64,000 nt of DNA from Parvularcula sp. BBD 1991-13 (GTDB taxonomy: Bacteria > Pseudomonadota > Alphaproteobacteria > Caulobacterales > Parvularculaceae), in contig LYSZ01000003.1 in NCBI GenBank assembly GCA_001657385.1, forward strand, positions 253,001 through 317,000, given 5' to 3'. A model generated the notes under the pieces. The model was not told the origin of the DNA and made no database searches. It saw only the letters and a program-made list of their open reading frames with translations. Shown here piece by piece: positions 1 to 7,734 of the stretch. Position numbers and translations under genes: made by a program. Numbering within the stretch: the stretch's first letter is position 1; each line of letters begins with the position of its first letter.

Positions 1-65
1 TTTAAATCATCTAAAACCAGCTCTTCATCTGACTCTTCCGGCGGAGCATCTGTGTCATCCGTCAT
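1..65 (-). CDS. Partial small acidic protein, N-terminus only
   Basis: An ATG at 65-63 opens a frame that runs off the left edge, giving MTDDTDAPPEESDEELVLDD and onward. An AAGGA Shine-Dalgarno-like sequence lies about 14 bp upstream. It starts 37 bp after the HDO stop, on the same strand, so it is probably the fourth gene of that operon. The visible part is strongly acidic (D/E) with two prolines, has no signal peptide and no recognisable domain. It could be a carrier, a precursor peptide or an ordinary acidic protein; 21 residues cannot decide. Confidence 0.5.
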   Translation of the reverse strand, partial: MTDDTDAPPEESDEELVLDDL

Positions 66-102
66 CTCGTTTTGTCCTATCCTTGAAAAGCGATGATTTA
101 GA

Positions 103-1152
103 CTAATTTTGCTTTTTAAGCAGCTTCGACTCCCGCCACTCTCCCGACGTAAGGGCATCAAGAATATTGTCGTAGAGCGTAGTCAGGATCGCGATGTGTA
201 GACCTACGCCCATCAATACTGCTCTCTGTCGCTCCACATTATTTTCACAAAGAGGGCCAACTACACTGCGACCCCAGCCCTCTCCGTGTTCTACATCTCC
301 AGCCAGGTGATCCGACATGTATTTCATGTCACTTGCTGGCGTCCCGGTTCGGCACCAGGCATTCACAATGACTTCAAGCTGACTGGGCACCAAAAATTCG
401 GTCGCAAACATCATTCCGATCAAATAGAAGTGCCGATCTCTTCGAAATCCGTTTAAAGCGTAAGCGTTGAAATGCCTAAGCTCAGATGTGAAGTAATTCT
501 CGGCCGAGAGAATTGAATCATCTGTCTTTAAACCGGCCGATGCCATCTGCTTCAGTCTCATTGTTGCATGGAAGCTGTCCAATTGGCCACGACCCATTTC
601 GTCGTAAAAATTATCAATAATTTCAAGTGCCGGAGACCCTGAAATCCCAGGCAGCAGTAGCGATAACAAGTGCACGAAATTCAAATCACAAGGGTTTTCG
701 GATGCCAATATGTATCCGAGTTCCGGCTTTGTCGCCTTGCTGGAGATATATGCGAAGAGTGGGTGGTTTATGGAACAACTAGAATTGTTACAGATGCCCT
801 TAATTTCATCTGTAAGTTTTTTTTGTGTTAGGGGCAATTGAAGCTCATTTCCGACTCCAACAATTTGACTGTACCCTTGCAGATACTGGTCATACGACAA
901 AAGCAACAAGGACGCGGCAGGCAAATATGCCCAGCCACATTCGCTGTCCCTTTCCCCGACTAAGCGCGCCGTGAGAATTTCGTAGACCGCAGAGTGCACA
1001 GTGCGATCTGGCGACTCGCCATTACTAAACAGATCCCCCACAGTCTGATTCAACTTTGCAAAATCCGATTGCTCAAGTTGGGAGCTTGCTTCAACGGCAT
1101 GGTTGCTTTCGAAGATCGAGTAAAAGTTCTGCATATTTGCGCTACACTTCAC
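103..1152 (-). CDS. Heme-oxygenase-like diiron oxidase/oxygenase (HDO; iron-containing redox enzyme family)
   Basis: This 349-residue protein has the Haem_oxygenas_2 (PF14518-like) signature in its C-terminal two thirds. Visible ligand candidates are E185 and H195 (DEMGRGQLDSFH, the usual E-x-G-x-G-x5-H), E252 (ATEF), and H282, D286 and H289 (DHLAGDVEHGEGW). Known HDO enzymes (UndA, BesC, SznF, CADD) use a non-heme diiron centre and O2 to cut C-C bonds or hydroxylate amino-acid-like substrates. The first ~150 residues are not recognised. The start is a GTG that overlaps the aminotransferase stop (GTGA), so translation is coupled. Family assignment is strong; substrate and product are unknown. 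The AT-rich composition differs from the chromosome to the right. Confidence 0.85.
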   Translation of the reverse strand: MKCSANMQNFYSIFESNHAVEASSQLEQSDFAKLNQTVGDLFSNGESPDRTVHSAVYEILTARLVGERDSECGWAYLPAASLLLLSYDQYLQGYSQIVGVGNELQLPLTQKKLTDEIKGICNNSSCSINHPLFAYISSKATKPELGYILASENPCDLNFVHLLSLLLPGISGSPALEIIDNFYDEMGRGQLDSFHATMRLKQMASAGLKTDDSILSAENYFTSELRHFNAYALNGFRRDRHFYLIGMMFATEFLVPSQLEVIVNAWCRTGTPASDMKYMSDHLAGDVEHGEGWGRSVVGPLCENNVERQRAVLMGVGLHIAILTTLYDNILDALTSGEWRESKLLKKQN

Positions 1153-2285
1153 AATATATCAAGGCTACGTGCAGCCGATTCGCTCAAGTTCATATTGCTC
1201 CTTCTCAAAAACTCTTGCAGGCTGGATCGCGGCATCAGGCTGTTGAGTCTGACGAATCCCGGAAAACCCGTTGTGTCGAAGAAAACTTCGTCCATAGAAA
1301 TAAGGGCACTTGGATCGGCGGATACTTTCACGAAGGAAAAATATCCTGAATTTGCATTTAGTGGGTCGCGGATTGCGCCGCATTCGACCAGAAACTCATG
1401 TCGTCTCGCGATCAATGAAAGAAGCTTCGTGTTTGATACTGAACTGTTCAACCAATCCATTATGTAGCGGGAAGCGCGCAAGTCTAAGTAAGAACCAGCC
1501 CCTGACGTATTTGCGTAACAATAACGCAGTTCTTCGCGCCAGTCTTTGGGGTGAATACAATACGCAAATCGCAATCCGTGAGTGGCGGCCGCTTTCGTCG
1601 GGCAACAATTTCGGAAAGTTAGCTCTGGATTCAGGGAGCTCGTGATCTCCGGCGAAAAGGCGTCATGCCATTTTAAATACTGAAACGCCCCATCCACAAA
1701 AACGAAATTCTCAGTTCTAGCCTGCCATTTACTTACTTCTTCGATGATACTCGGAGGTATAGGGCGTCCAGCAAACCAAATCGGATCACAAAGAATGAGC
1801 GGCAAACTAGCTTCATTCGGAAGGCTCACACGGGGCTCTTCGGAGAGCATGGAAGCCTGATTTAAAGCAACCAATTCGATTCCAAGAACATTCGCTAAAA
1901 AGTAGTAAGTGTAATATATGGGCTGGAAGTAACCAACTCTGTCAAATCCCGCCCGTTTCAGCAGTAGCATTTGGGCTGTTATCAAGGGCGATAAGCCCGC
2001 CGTCACAAATATCTCTTCGATGTCCGGGGAACGCTCAGAGCGACTCGCGTGAAACTTCTGGATAGCTTTGTGAAGTTCTTCACTATCGTTCTGAAATCTA
2101 TAGGGTAATAGCTCGGACGTGATAAGTCGGTCATGTTCATGAAGGGCGAACATGGAATCTACAAGGTCGTGCTCACAATACCAGTCGCTAACAAAGACAC
2201 GCCCCTGTCTATGTCTGCAGTCATAGTCCAGCCGTTTGTGCGCCCGCAGAAGGGCGTCGTGATTTTGAAGAGAATCGCGTCCCAT
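1149..2285 (-). CDS. PLP-dependent aminotransferase, fold-type I (class I/II)
   Basis: The 378-residue protein follows the class I/II aminotransferase pattern. A cofactor phosphate-binding turn is seen near residue 95 (TAGLSP), an NP-x-NPTG-like loop near 166-175 (CDPIWFAGRP), the pyridine-binding Asp at D198 (FVDGAF) and the Schiff-base Lys at K231 (CPTKAAATHGLR). The C-terminal small domain is complete. The ATG follows the SDR stop directly (TAGATG), and the stop overlaps the HDO start. It may make or use an amino-acid-like intermediate for the HDO, but it could also be a decarboxylase or lyase of the same fold. The motifs are divergent (GAF replaces the usual EAY), so substrate specificity cannot be read. 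Confidence 0.8.
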   Translation of the reverse strand: MGRDSLQNHDALLRAHKRLDYDCRHRQGRVFVSDWYCEHDLVDSMFALHEHDRLITSELLPYRFQNDSEELHKAIQKFHASRSERSPDIEEIFVTAGLSPLITAQMLLLKRAGFDRVGYFQPIYYTYYFLANVLGIELVALNQASMLSEEPRVSLPNEASLPLILCDPIWFAGRPIPPSIIEEVSKWQARTENFVFVDGAFQYLKWHDAFSPEITSSLNPELTFRNCCPTKAAATHGLRFAYCIHPKDWREELRYCYANTSGAGSYLDLRASRYIMDWLNSSVSNTKLLSLIARRHEFLVECGAIRDPLNANSGYFSFVKVSADPSALISMDEVFFDTTGFPGFVRLNSLMPRSSLQEFLRRSNMNLSESAARSLDIL

Positions 2286-3011
2286 CTACGGAAACGCCGT
2301 CCTAGTCAAACCACCGTCAATGATTATGTTTTGTCCTGTCAGGTATGAGTTTTCCTTACTTACCAACCATGAGACCAATGAGGCCACCTCAGACGGTTGG
2401 CCCAGCCGCCCGACCGGAATGTACCTTTCTACATCAGCAAGCGCTTCATCGGAAAAGGCTTCCTTGGCGGCCTCAGTCATGATGTACCCAGGTGCCACCG
2501 AGTTAATAAGGACGCCGTGAGAAGCGAACTCAGGCGCGAGCGACGTAGTCAATCCATCCAAACCAAATTTGGTTGCACAATACACCGAGTTCCTAGGATT
2601 TCCTCGAACGCCCCAAAGCGATGTAATATTTACAATTTTTCCGTAGGAATTCAATTTCATATAGCCCAAAGCGCTTTGGCAAAGGCGAAATGCGCTTCTC
2701 AAATTGACATCCACCATTCGGTCGAAATCATCAGGGGCATACTCTATCGAATCGCCTTTGATATTAATGCCTACATTATTGACGATAACATCGTATTGGC
2801 CGGCGGAAACATGCTTGCAAACGAATTCGACGTCCTTTCTCTTGCCAAAGTCAGCTGCTAGGTAGCTTGCAGAATCTGCAACATGGCTGGGTTTATCAGG
2901 GCCTGTGCCAGTGATCGTGCAATCGAACCCATCAGCGATAAGCCTACTAGCGATTGCCCCACCGATTCCTCTCGTGCCTCCAGTCACCAAAGCCTTGTAT
3001 GACATATTCAT
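2286..3011 (-). CDS. SDR family oxidoreductase (FabG-like)
   Basis: A classical short-chain dehydrogenase of 241 residues. It has the NAD(P) glycine motif TGGTRGIGGAI near residue 10, NNVG in place of NNAG, catalytic Ser in NITSLWG and the YCATK pair, and it ends in the family-typical IDGGLTRT tail. Length is normal. It is the first gene of the minus-strand cluster; the aminotransferase ATG abuts its stop. The family reduces ketones or oxidises alcohols with NAD(P)H. Here it probably tailors the product of the aminotransferase/HDO pathway, but a fatty-acid type reductase cannot be excluded. The start is an ATG at 3011. Confidence 0.9.
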   Translation of the reverse strand: MNMSYKALVTGGTRGIGGAIASRLIADGFDCTITGTGPDKPSHVADSASYLAADFGKRKDVEFVCKHVSAGQYDVIVNNVGINIKGDSIEYAPDDFDRMVDVNLRSAFRLCQSALGYMKLNSYGKIVNITSLWGVRGNPRNSVYCATKFGLDGLTTSLAPEFASHGVLINSVAPGYIMTEAAKEAFSDEALADVERYIPVGRLGQPSEVASLVSWLVSKENSYLTGQNIIIDGGLTRTAFP

Positions 3012-3990
3012 TCCTTACGTTCGGCCGAAGTTTAGCAGGCGCAATCAAAAGACTACTGCCGCTAAATCTGGCTTGCATATTCAATAGTGAGTTTCATGAA
3101 TTTATTTTCATCAAATAAAGTGAATGCTAAATACCCACCTTTATTTAATCGTATCGCAAATTGACTGCGTTCACCAATCCCCCGAAGTCACTATCTTGAT
3201 AAAATATCGAAATAGTTCGAAGGAAAATCAACCCCCTAATGTTGACTCAGATGTTCCGATTTGAGGAGTTTAAACTCAGCAATAGGCATTTGTGCTCGCG
3301 TCGGCGTCACGCATCGAGCATCAAATCCGGACGAGCACCGCGAAAGTTGGCCGCTCTCTGGCATACAAGCGTTGAATGCTAGTTGCTAATCTTGAAGTCT
3401 GGGAACGTTCGCTTTTCTGAGTTTACGAGTGCCTTGCTTAGGGTGTAGTAAGCCTATGACAATGGCAAATTACTGCCTATTTTCAGACCTTCATTTTTAC
3501 TCATCGGATGTCACCTTTGGGCCAAATATACCCATTCGACGCGCCGATCACTTACGTCGGCTTTTGCGCGCGTAGCTGTCGTGTAGAACGCAATTTGGTT
3601 TCGGCGAAAGATCGCCAATGGCGGGCGGCGACGTTTTCGGATCGAATGTCTGTTTTGCGAGCGACTTTTGTCGGTTCACTGTGACCGATAATTTTATTTT
3701 TATCGGACATATGCTTGTCGATCAGCAGCAAGGAATTCATATTCGTTTGCCGTGTGCGACCGGTATTGATGCGGATTGTTAAGTCGCTCGCTTTTTCGTC
3801 ATGACAATAGCCTATGACCTCTCGTGTTGAGCTGAGAGACTCGGGTCATTCTAAACTGTGCGAACCTTTACAGGCATCAGCTTGCCTTATTGAATAACTT
3901 CGGATTTACAGCAGGCCGGAGAGTTGATTCGCGATAGAATTGATGGTTAATTTTATTTGTGTTGATTTTATCTCAAATGGGGAGATCGCA
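3012..3990. other. Gene-poor AT-rich gap
   Basis: No convincing gene is seen in nearly 1 kb. A 62-codon minus-strand frame near 3552-3740 lacks a good ribosome site or any recognisable motif. The segment must hold the promoter of the SDR operon (leftward) and that of the protease gene (rightward), but no clear -35/-10 pair stands out. Long AT-rich gaps like this contrast with the tightly packed chromosome right of 17.8 kb. Confidence 0.5.
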
Positions 3991-4114
3991 ATGAGCGAAG
4001 AAAAAGAGATTAACCCAGAGTAATACAGCTGACGATCCCGTCGTCTCTGAGACTTTTTTTGACAATATCGAAAGCCCAAATAACGCCGAAGACTTAGAAA
4101 ATGTCCCTGGCTTC
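3991..4114 (+). pseudogene. Out-of-frame natural N-terminus of the serine protease (apparent +1 frameshift)
   Basis: A GGGGAG ribosome site is followed by ATG at 3991, which encodes MSEEKEINPE and then hits TAA at 4021. In the +1 frame the sequence is open from 3995 (behind a TGA at 3992) and runs straight into the protease, encoding an acidic stretch (NTADDPVVSETFFDNIE...). Skipping the single T at 4021 (GAG-T-AAT) joins the two into one continuous acidic N-terminus. This could be a single-base mutation, an assembly error or programmed +1 shifting at GAG-TAA. Confidence 0.55.
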
Positions 4115-4855
4115 ATGTTTCACGACCCAGAGTGGGAAGAAACGATCGACGTTGACGGTTTAGATTTGAACGGGCCTGCTGCGGGATTAAGCTATACTCA
4201 GCCAGAGACAGTTTGCGGTCGCGATGATAGGGCAAAAATTACCAACACTACAAGCGCGCCATATAAGTTTATTTGTAAATTATTTATCACTGCGGCCAAT
4301 GGGCGTAATTACATCGGGTCTGGTTTTTTTATTGGTCCACGCTGTATTATAACAAGTGGTCACTGTGTTCATTCAAACGGCGGCTGGGCGCGGTCTATTC
4401 GCGTTGTGCCGGGAATGAATGGCCGTGTTGCTCCTTTTGGAAGCTTAACTAGTAATCGGTTTAATAGTGTTACCGGCTGGACTAGAGACAAAGACCCCAA
4501 CTATGATCATGGCGCTGTAATCCTACCTAATAATAGCCTCTATAATCGCGTACGCGGCCATTTTGGCGTGCGCCAAGCAAATGGCCTACCTTTGTTGAAC
4601 AACAGCGGGTATCCGGGCGATAAAAATCCAAGTACTGAGCAATGGTATAATGCAGGTCGTGCGACGCAAAACACGGGGTTGATGTTCAAATACATGATTG
4701 ATACCGCAGGTGGCCAAAGCGGAAGCCCTGTATGGACTGGCTCGGGCAGTAGCGGATTAGTTGCTGGGGTACATGGCTATGGCGGTTGCCCGAACAAGGC
4801 GGTTAGAGCGCAGGGATATGTTCTACAAAGATGGTCGGAGTGGAAGCGTCTCTAA
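4115..4855 (+). CDS. Trypsin-like serine protease, V8/glutamyl endopeptidase type (S1)
   Basis: Numbered from the first in-frame ATG (4115), the triad is H83 (TSGHCVH), D131 (NYDHGAVIL) and S202 (GGQSGSPVW), with the usual spacing of glutamyl-endopeptidase-like S1 peptidases. The ~50 residues before the catalytic domain are acidic. No ribosome site precedes this ATG. The probable original start is at 3991 in another frame (see the adjoining entry). No Sec signal peptide is seen, so the protease may act in the cytoplasm or leave by a leader-dependent exporter. Four cysteines in the domain could form disulphides. It stands alone between two gene-poor gaps. Substrate unknown; an island-encoded processing protease is only a hypothesis. 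Confidence 0.8.
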   Translation: MFHDPEWEETIDVDGLDLNGPAAGLSYTQPETVCGRDDRAKITNTTSAPYKFICKLFITAANGRNYIGSGFFIGPRCIITSGHCVHSNGGWARSIRVVPGMNGRVAPFGSLTSNRFNSVTGWTRDKDPNYDHGAVILPNNSLYNRVRGHFGVRQANGLPLLNNSGYPGDKNPSTEQWYNAGRATQNTGLMFKYMIDTAGGQSGSPVWTGSGSSGLVAGVHGYGGCPNKAVRAQGYVLQRWSEWKRL

Positions 4856-4978
4856 CTGCTAATGCTAATGTGCCGTTTCTTTTTCGTTTAAGAGTGCGCT
4901 TGTATTTCATATAGACACGGCGAAAAGCGAGGCATTCCCAACATCTGTTACAAGGTTTACGGGCAAGATCAATCTTAT

Positions 4979-5119
4979 ATGTCCGATAACTCGCAATATT
5001 GGATGCTTCAATGTCTGGAATGTGGAGGCAGTCTGCCGATCCGCCGTCTACGCTCGAACGGCAGAAACGGACCAAAAGCAGACTTACTTCACTATAAAAT
5101 AAGTTCGGCGCGCTTATGA
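4979..5119 (+). CDS. Possible 46-residue protein with a CxxC motif
   Basis: An ATG frame encodes a short protein with QCLECGGSLPIRRLRS near its N-terminus, resembling half of a zinc ribbon (one CxxC only). No good ribosome site is visible, and the frame lies in a long gap. It may be a remnant of a larger gene. Listed because the CLECGGS segment looks protein-like rather than random. Confidence 0.25.
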   Translation: MSDNSQYWMLQCLECGGSLPIRRLRSNGRNGPKADLLHYKISSARL

Positions 5120-5342
5120 AGTTAGAAATCTCGCCCCCTCTTAGTTTTATATAGCGTGATCAGTAGTAAATACCGTATAATGATTATATCGAATGCAAAT
5201 TCATTCGATCAAGCGTGAAATCTTGCACTGACGTTCAGTCTATGAGCTGGATGGCGTCGAATAAGAGGCTCCGGCCTCAAATAAGGCGCGCCGTCGTCAG
5301 TGCGGATTTCAACATCCAACCCACCAGACGAAAGGCTGTGCT

Positions 5343-5438
5343 ATGTCCAACATAATTTATTTTCCTTCAAAACGCTTGCTTGCTGCAATCAGAGCGATGG
5401 TTGAAGAACAGAAACAAACACCAAAACCCAAGCAATAA
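5343..5438 (+). CDS. Possible 31-residue basic peptide
   Basis: ATG at 5343 follows GAAAGG at a workable 8-bp spacing and encodes MSNIIYFPSKRLLAAIRAMV and eleven more residues, ending in a Lys/Gln/Pro-rich tail and TAA. The first half could form a short amphipathic helix. It lies about 140 bp upstream of the LuxR gene on the same strand. No homologue recognised; coding status is uncertain. Confidence 0.3.
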   Translation: MSNIIYFPSKRLLAAIRAMVEEQKQTPKPKQ

Positions 5439-5575
5439 GCTTTATGCTTATCATAAGGCGTAAAGCTGGCTTCATTTACCCCCTCAACGCAAAGAGATTT
5501 TTAGAGTATTACAGCAATAATTATATAAATCGGCCCTTTATAATTCTGTAGGTCGAAACATTGAGGAAAGCGGCG

Positions 5576-6319
5576 ATGCGTTCTTTATTGCTGGATTTTA
5601 TGGATGAGCTAAGCGGTGCGAATACCGAGCAACAGGCAGGCGAATATTTGCTGGCTCATTTCCAGAATATAGGTTTTCTGGGCGGCAACATCTGGTTCGG
5701 CACTGGCAGCGGTGATCATCATGCTAACAACTCTGTCACGACGTACACCAAAGCATTTTTGGACTACCAGTATGGTTCCGATGTTTTGGATCATGTTGTG
5801 ATTAGTAAAATCGCTTCGCAAAGCACAACCCCGGTTAGATGTGGCTGGGACATTGAGTGTAAACGATACGCCAAAGGGTCTATTGATTACGAGTTCGCAG
5901 CCTTTGCGCTGGATGAAAACAACAGGCGCAATGCGATTATTTTTCCGATCAAGACGCATGGGCTTCCCGGCAACTCCGGCGTCAGCGTTATCAGCGAGAT
6001 GGACCGGGAGACGTTTGACGCTGAGTTTGAACAAAAAGGGCAGCACCTCCACGACTGCGCTTTAGCGGCGCACGGTTACATGCAGCTATTACGTCGCAAG
6101 AAATTAAAGGAAGGCAAACCCGTTACGCTGACGGACCGGGAAAAAGAATGCCTGTCGTGGAAGGTGCGCGGATACAACAACAATGAAATTGCTGAAAAGA
6201 TGGGAATAACGGAAACGCGGGTGAACCAACTGCTCAGGCAAGCAAGAACACGTCTCAATGTGAAAAAAAGCTCAGAGGCGTTACTAAAGGCTGTATTATC
6301 CGGCCTGATTTCACCCTGA
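5576..6319 (+). CDS. LuxR-family transcriptional regulator (solo)
   Basis: The ATG at 5576 is chosen because GAGGAAAG lies 6-13 bp in front; an upstream TTG at 5561 would place that ribosome site inside the gene. The protein has 247 residues. The first ~165 look like an autoinducer-binding domain. Residues ~185-240 are a LuxR/GerE helix-turn-helix (LTDREKECLSWKVRGYNNNEIAEKMGITETRV). No luxI-type synthase is in the window, so it is a solo that could sense signals made elsewhere or by other cells. A strong GC hairpin follows. It may control island genes such as the HDO cluster or lipoprotein, but no operator is seen. Confidence 0.85.
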   Translation: MRSLLLDFMDELSGANTEQQAGEYLLAHFQNIGFLGGNIWFGTGSGDHHANNSVTTYTKAFLDYQYGSDVLDHVVISKIASQSTTPVRCGWDIECKRYAKGSIDYEFAAFALDENNRRNAIIFPIKTHGLPGNSGVSVISEMDRETFDAEFEQKGQHLHDCALAAHGYMQLLRRKKLKEGKPVTLTDREKECLSWKVRGYNNNEIAEKMGITETRVNQLLRQARTRLNVKKSSEALLKAVLSGLISP

Positions 6320-6365
6320 CAAGACGATCCAAAAAAAGTCTGCCCGAACGCTGGGGGGATGCAAC

Positions 6366-6420
6366 GGGGGGCTTTAGCCCCCCTTGCCAAGATGCGGCGT
6401 GTATTACGCCGCACATCTTG
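6366..6420 (+). terminator. Two successive hairpins after the LuxR gene
   Basis: GGGGGGC-TTTA-GCCCCCC at 6366-6383 is a perfect 7-bp stem. It is followed at 6388-6420 by CAAGATGCGGCGT / ACGCCGCACATCTTG with a two-base bulge. The first hairpin starts 47 bp after the luxR stop. There is no T-run, so termination may be Rho-assisted, or these may be structural repeats. Confidence 0.55.
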
Positions 6421-6605
6421 CAGGGCATGAAATGACCTGTGGGGCCTTTGTATTATGTTCTATAAGATTGAAGTAACTGGTTTTGGCCTAGTTCAGACGC
6501 TAACGATATGAAAATATATGTCTGAAAACCGGTCCGAATTTGCCGTAGCCAGCGCTTCAAAATAACCAAGCCAAAACGCTGAAGCCATCGGAAAACCCAG
6601 ACACT

Positions 6606-7241
6606 TTATCGTTCACTCCAATTGAACTCTCCGTAGTTCTGCTCATAAGCGACAGCATCAAAAAAGAGCACCTTGGCGTCTGCGAAAAGTGGCTCCACCT
6701 CTAAAGCGAGCTTCATAAGGGGGGCCTCAGGGCTGGACTGGTATTCGCCCTTGATATGATCGAGACGGCGTCGAATTGTAGCTAAGCTATCGAGTGTAGG
6801 TTTGAAATCACCTTGCCCAGATACAGGGTCTATCGCGACAATCCATTTTCCTTTCTCCTGATCATCTTTTGCGTAGAGCACCATGTCGGGGTCGAACCCG
6901 ATTGCAATGGTAGATGAGAATAATCCATAATCGCCTCGTTGTGACCGAGCATTGCTCTCGACCTCTAGTTTGGTTGACAGATAAGATAGCTCCACTAATT
7001 TTCTTCGTAATGTGATAGCTTCTTCTGGCTTTTCGAGTTTGTCTACAAGGATGTAATATTCGTCAGCAAGATCCTGCGCGTAGTAATGCGCTCTCGGAAC
7101 GAACCGGTTCCAAGCTTCGATTGCATCTTTCAAGAGATTGAGAGAAAAAGCGAAGATGGCGCTCAATACCACTACATATGCGATGAGACGATGTTGTAGC
7201 CATTCATTCTTGATCTCTTCAAGTGGATTAGATGTATTCAT
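6606..7241 (-). CDS. Membrane-anchored protein of unknown function
   Basis: A 211-residue protein not recognised as a known family. After a short charged N-terminus (~17 residues) there is one hydrophobic segment at about residues 19-37 (LIAYVVVLSAIFAFSLNLL). The remainder is soluble and rich in charged helices with coiled-coil character (residues ~50-105), then a mixed region and an acidic end. The arrangement suggests a single-pass inner-membrane protein. It is transcribed towards the LuxR gene. The long unlinked gap to the divergent lipoprotein gene makes joint function speculative. Confidence 0.65.
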   Translation of the reverse strand: MNTSNPLEEIKNEWLQHRLIAYVVVLSAIFAFSLNLLKDAIEAWNRFVPRAHYYAQDLADEYYILVDKLEKPEEAITLRRKLVELSYLSTKLEVESNARSQRGDYGLFSSTIAIGFDPDMVLYAKDDQEKGKWIVAIDPVSGQGDFKPTLDSLATIRRRLDHIKGEYQSSPEAPLMKLALEVEPLFADAKVLFFDAVAYEQNYGEFNWSER

Positions 7242-7734
7242 GTGGCGTATCCTTTTGCCGTGATAAGCAGGGGGACTTCTATATTAACTCACCATGAAAT
7301 GAGATTAATGTTTAAACATCAAGATACTCAAGAAAATATCTAGCTGCGCTCGAAGTATATATTTCTAGCCTTCCGACAAGAAAGATAATTTGAGCATCAT
7401 AAAATCGCCCACAATTGCCCACAGAAGACTACGGCAAGAATACTCTATTAATCAGTCATTTGCTGATATTGTCACGGTATCTGCTTTCGGCGATATTCAG
7501 AAGTTGCCTAAAGGCAAAACTTAGCCCAAAATGGATGTTCGTGGCTGAAATGGGCACGGCTGAACTTATCTCTAAAGCGGGCGTAACTATTCTTCGTTTG
7601 ATTAAAAATCCTGCGTAGCAGGCATACCTCATTTTTATTTCTAACTTTCAGTATTTATACTAATATTTGACATATAAATTCTCTGACACTTAAATATAAA
7701 GACTTCAGACAAATCCGGGGGGGGGGCACGGCGA
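7242..7734. other. AT-rich intergenic gap between divergent genes
   Basis: About 490 bp separate the divergent 6606-7241 and 7735-9765 genes, so promoters for both must lie here. A plus-strand frame (7415-7618) begins only with TTG and has no ribosome site; its last ~27 codons look weakly protein-like and may be a gene remnant. The segment ends in a G10 tract. Confidence 0.45.
7717..7726 (+). repeat. G10 homopolymer just before the lipoprotein start
   Basis: Ten consecutive G residues sit 8 bp upstream of the GTG start. Such tracts are prone to slipped-strand length change. Here the tract also occupies the ribosome-binding position, so its length could tune translation of the lipoprotein. 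Confidence 0.6.

Larger units (their letters stand above)
4856..5575. other. Gene-poor gap with two tiny candidate frames
   Basis: This stretch of about 700 bp between the protease and the LuxR gene holds no domain-bearing gene. Two short plus-strand frames (4979-5119 and 5343-5438) are listed separately. The last 100 bp must contain the LuxR promoter; no convincing lux box was found by eye. Confidence 0.45.

Noticed and set aside
994-1645. Plus-strand frames opposite the HDO and aminotransferase genes
   Set aside because: They are antisense shadows with no ribosome site or family motif; the minus-strand genes have clear catalytic residues.
3552-3740. 62-codon minus-strand frame in the gap before the protease
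   Set aside because: No ribosome site, no motif and Arg/Lys-rich random-looking content.
7415-7618. 67-codon frame before the lipoprotein gene
   Set aside because: Starts only with TTG and has no ribosome site; at best a remnant.
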